Shown here one piece after another: positions 5,468-5,886 of a stretch of 5,886 bases of DNA. Within the stretch, counting starts at the first letter, position 1. Each line of letters opens with the position of its first letter. Position numbers and translations under genes: made by a program. The notes below the pieces were generated by a model. The model was given only the letters and a program-made list of their open reading frames with translations. It made no database searches and was not told the origin of the DNA. The DNA comes from JAYPHU01 sp038127535 (lineage in GTDB: Bacteria > Pseudomonadota > Alphaproteobacteria > Rhodospirillales > UBA2165). Where the stretch lies: positions 1 through 5,886 of the forward strand of contig JAYPHU010000068.1 in the NCBI GenBank assembly GCA_038127535.1, written 5' to 3'.

Positions 5468-5886
5468 ATGAACGGACATGCTCATCATCTCAGCGCGCAG
5501 GATATCCACCAAAAAGTGGGCCACCCCATCGTCGACGGCGACGGCCACGTGGTCGAAACCTCGGCGGTCATTCTCGACTATGTAAAACAGATCGCCGGCG
5601 CCGACGTGGCCAAACGTTACGAGCAGATGGGTCCCTGGTTTGGCCGCCGGAAACACAAGGAAATCTTCTGGGGCATGCCGTCCGGGCCCAACAGCCTGGA
5701 CCGGGCGACGGCCATGCTGCCGAAACTCTATGCCGAGCGGCTGGAAGAGGCCGGGATCGACTTCGGCATTTGCTATTCCACCGCGGTCTTGCCGCTGATG
5801 CATCAGAACAATGACGAGTTGCGCCAGGTCGGTCACCGGGCGCTCAACACCATGCTGGCCGATATGTTCCGGGATGTGTCCGACCG
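5468..5886 (+). CDS. Amidohydrolase-2 family protein (ACMSD/LigI/LigW-like), N-terminal part only
   Basis: The window holds the first 139 residues of a protein whose relatives are about 330-400 residues. The family (amidohydrolase-related, PF04909 type) comprises TIM-barrel metal enzymes acting as non-oxidative decarboxylases or C-C/lactone hydrolases in aromatic catabolism, for example 2-pyrone-4,6-dicarboxylate hydrolase, 5-carboxyvanillate decarboxylase and aminocarboxymuconate-semialdehyde decarboxylase. The supporting evidence is the beta-1 segment PIVDGDGHVVE (20-30), where D25-x-H27 replaces the HxH metal pair (a common variant, from memory of the family), and the segment LEEAGIDFGICYSTAVLP (100-117), a typical second-strand motif with GID. 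The remaining metal ligands lie beyond the window. The start at 5468 has a near-perfect Shine-Dalgarno and only nine bases separate it from the previous stop. It probably acts on the ring-cleavage product or a carboxylated substrate of the neighbouring dioxygenase; this is inference. Confidence 0.85.
   Translation, partial: MNGHAHHLSAQDIHQKVGHPIVDGDGHVVETSAVILDYVKQIAGADVAKRYEQMGPWFGRRKHKEIFWGMPSGPNSLDRATAMLPKLYAERLEEAGIDFGICYSTAVLPLMHQNNDELRQVGHRALNTMLADMFRDVSD

Noticed and set aside
4433..5836. Long open frame (467 codons) on the minus strand opposite the ASST-like and amidohydrolase genes
   Set aside because: Its translation resembles no family and is low in structure; the plus strand encodes recognisable proteins with clear ribosome-binding sites. 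It is a GC-rich antisense shadow, and it spans two genes.
1..5886. RNA genes, CRISPR arrays, insertion sequences or attachment sites
   Set aside because: I saw no regularly spaced repeats, no terminal inverted repeats, no transposase-like protein and no tRNA-like folds; coding density is high throughout.

Overview
The window looks like a piece of a GC-rich (roughly 60% by eye) proteobacterial genome, most likely an alphaproteobacterium and probably from a draft or metagenomic assembly. The taxonomy is inference from base composition, Shine-Dalgarno sites and gene families. The assembly status is supported directly by a run of exactly 100 N.

Layout. Two genes point left. From position 3242 down to 2197 lies a gene for a substrate-binding-protein-fold (NMT1/SsuA-like) protein without a signal peptide. 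After a 77-bp gap comes the large, molybdopterin-binding subunit of a xanthine-dehydrogenase-family hydroxylase (2119 down to 1), which runs off the left edge after 706 codons. A 98-bp divergent intergenic region (3243-3339 plus the flanking bases) separates these from a rightward, tightly packed operon. That operon holds a LigB-type class III extradiol ring-cleavage dioxygenase (3341-4342), an arylsulfotransferase-like beta-propeller protein (4364-5458), and an amidohydrolase-2 family (ACMSD/LigI/LigW-like) protein that runs off the right edge (from 5468).

How the genes may work together. A molybdenum hydroxylase, an extradiol dioxygenase and a decarboxylase/hydrolase-type amidohydrolase are a classical combination for breakdown of an aromatic or N-heteroaromatic compound: ring hydroxylation, ring opening, then hydrolysis or decarboxylation. 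The unusual members are the signal-less substrate-binding-fold protein, whose fold is shared with 4,5-dihydroxyphthalate decarboxylase, and the signal-less arylsulfotransferase-like propeller. Together they suggest an uncharacterised catabolic cluster. The substrate cannot be read from the sequence.

Two points need care. First, the N gap at 2286-2385 is bracketed by an exact 55-bp repeat and is almost certainly an unmerged contig overlap: collapsing it restores one intact 296-residue reading frame. Second, the dioxygenase keeps the first metal His, the catalytic His and the metal Glu of the LigB family, but by eye has Gln at the position of the second metal His.
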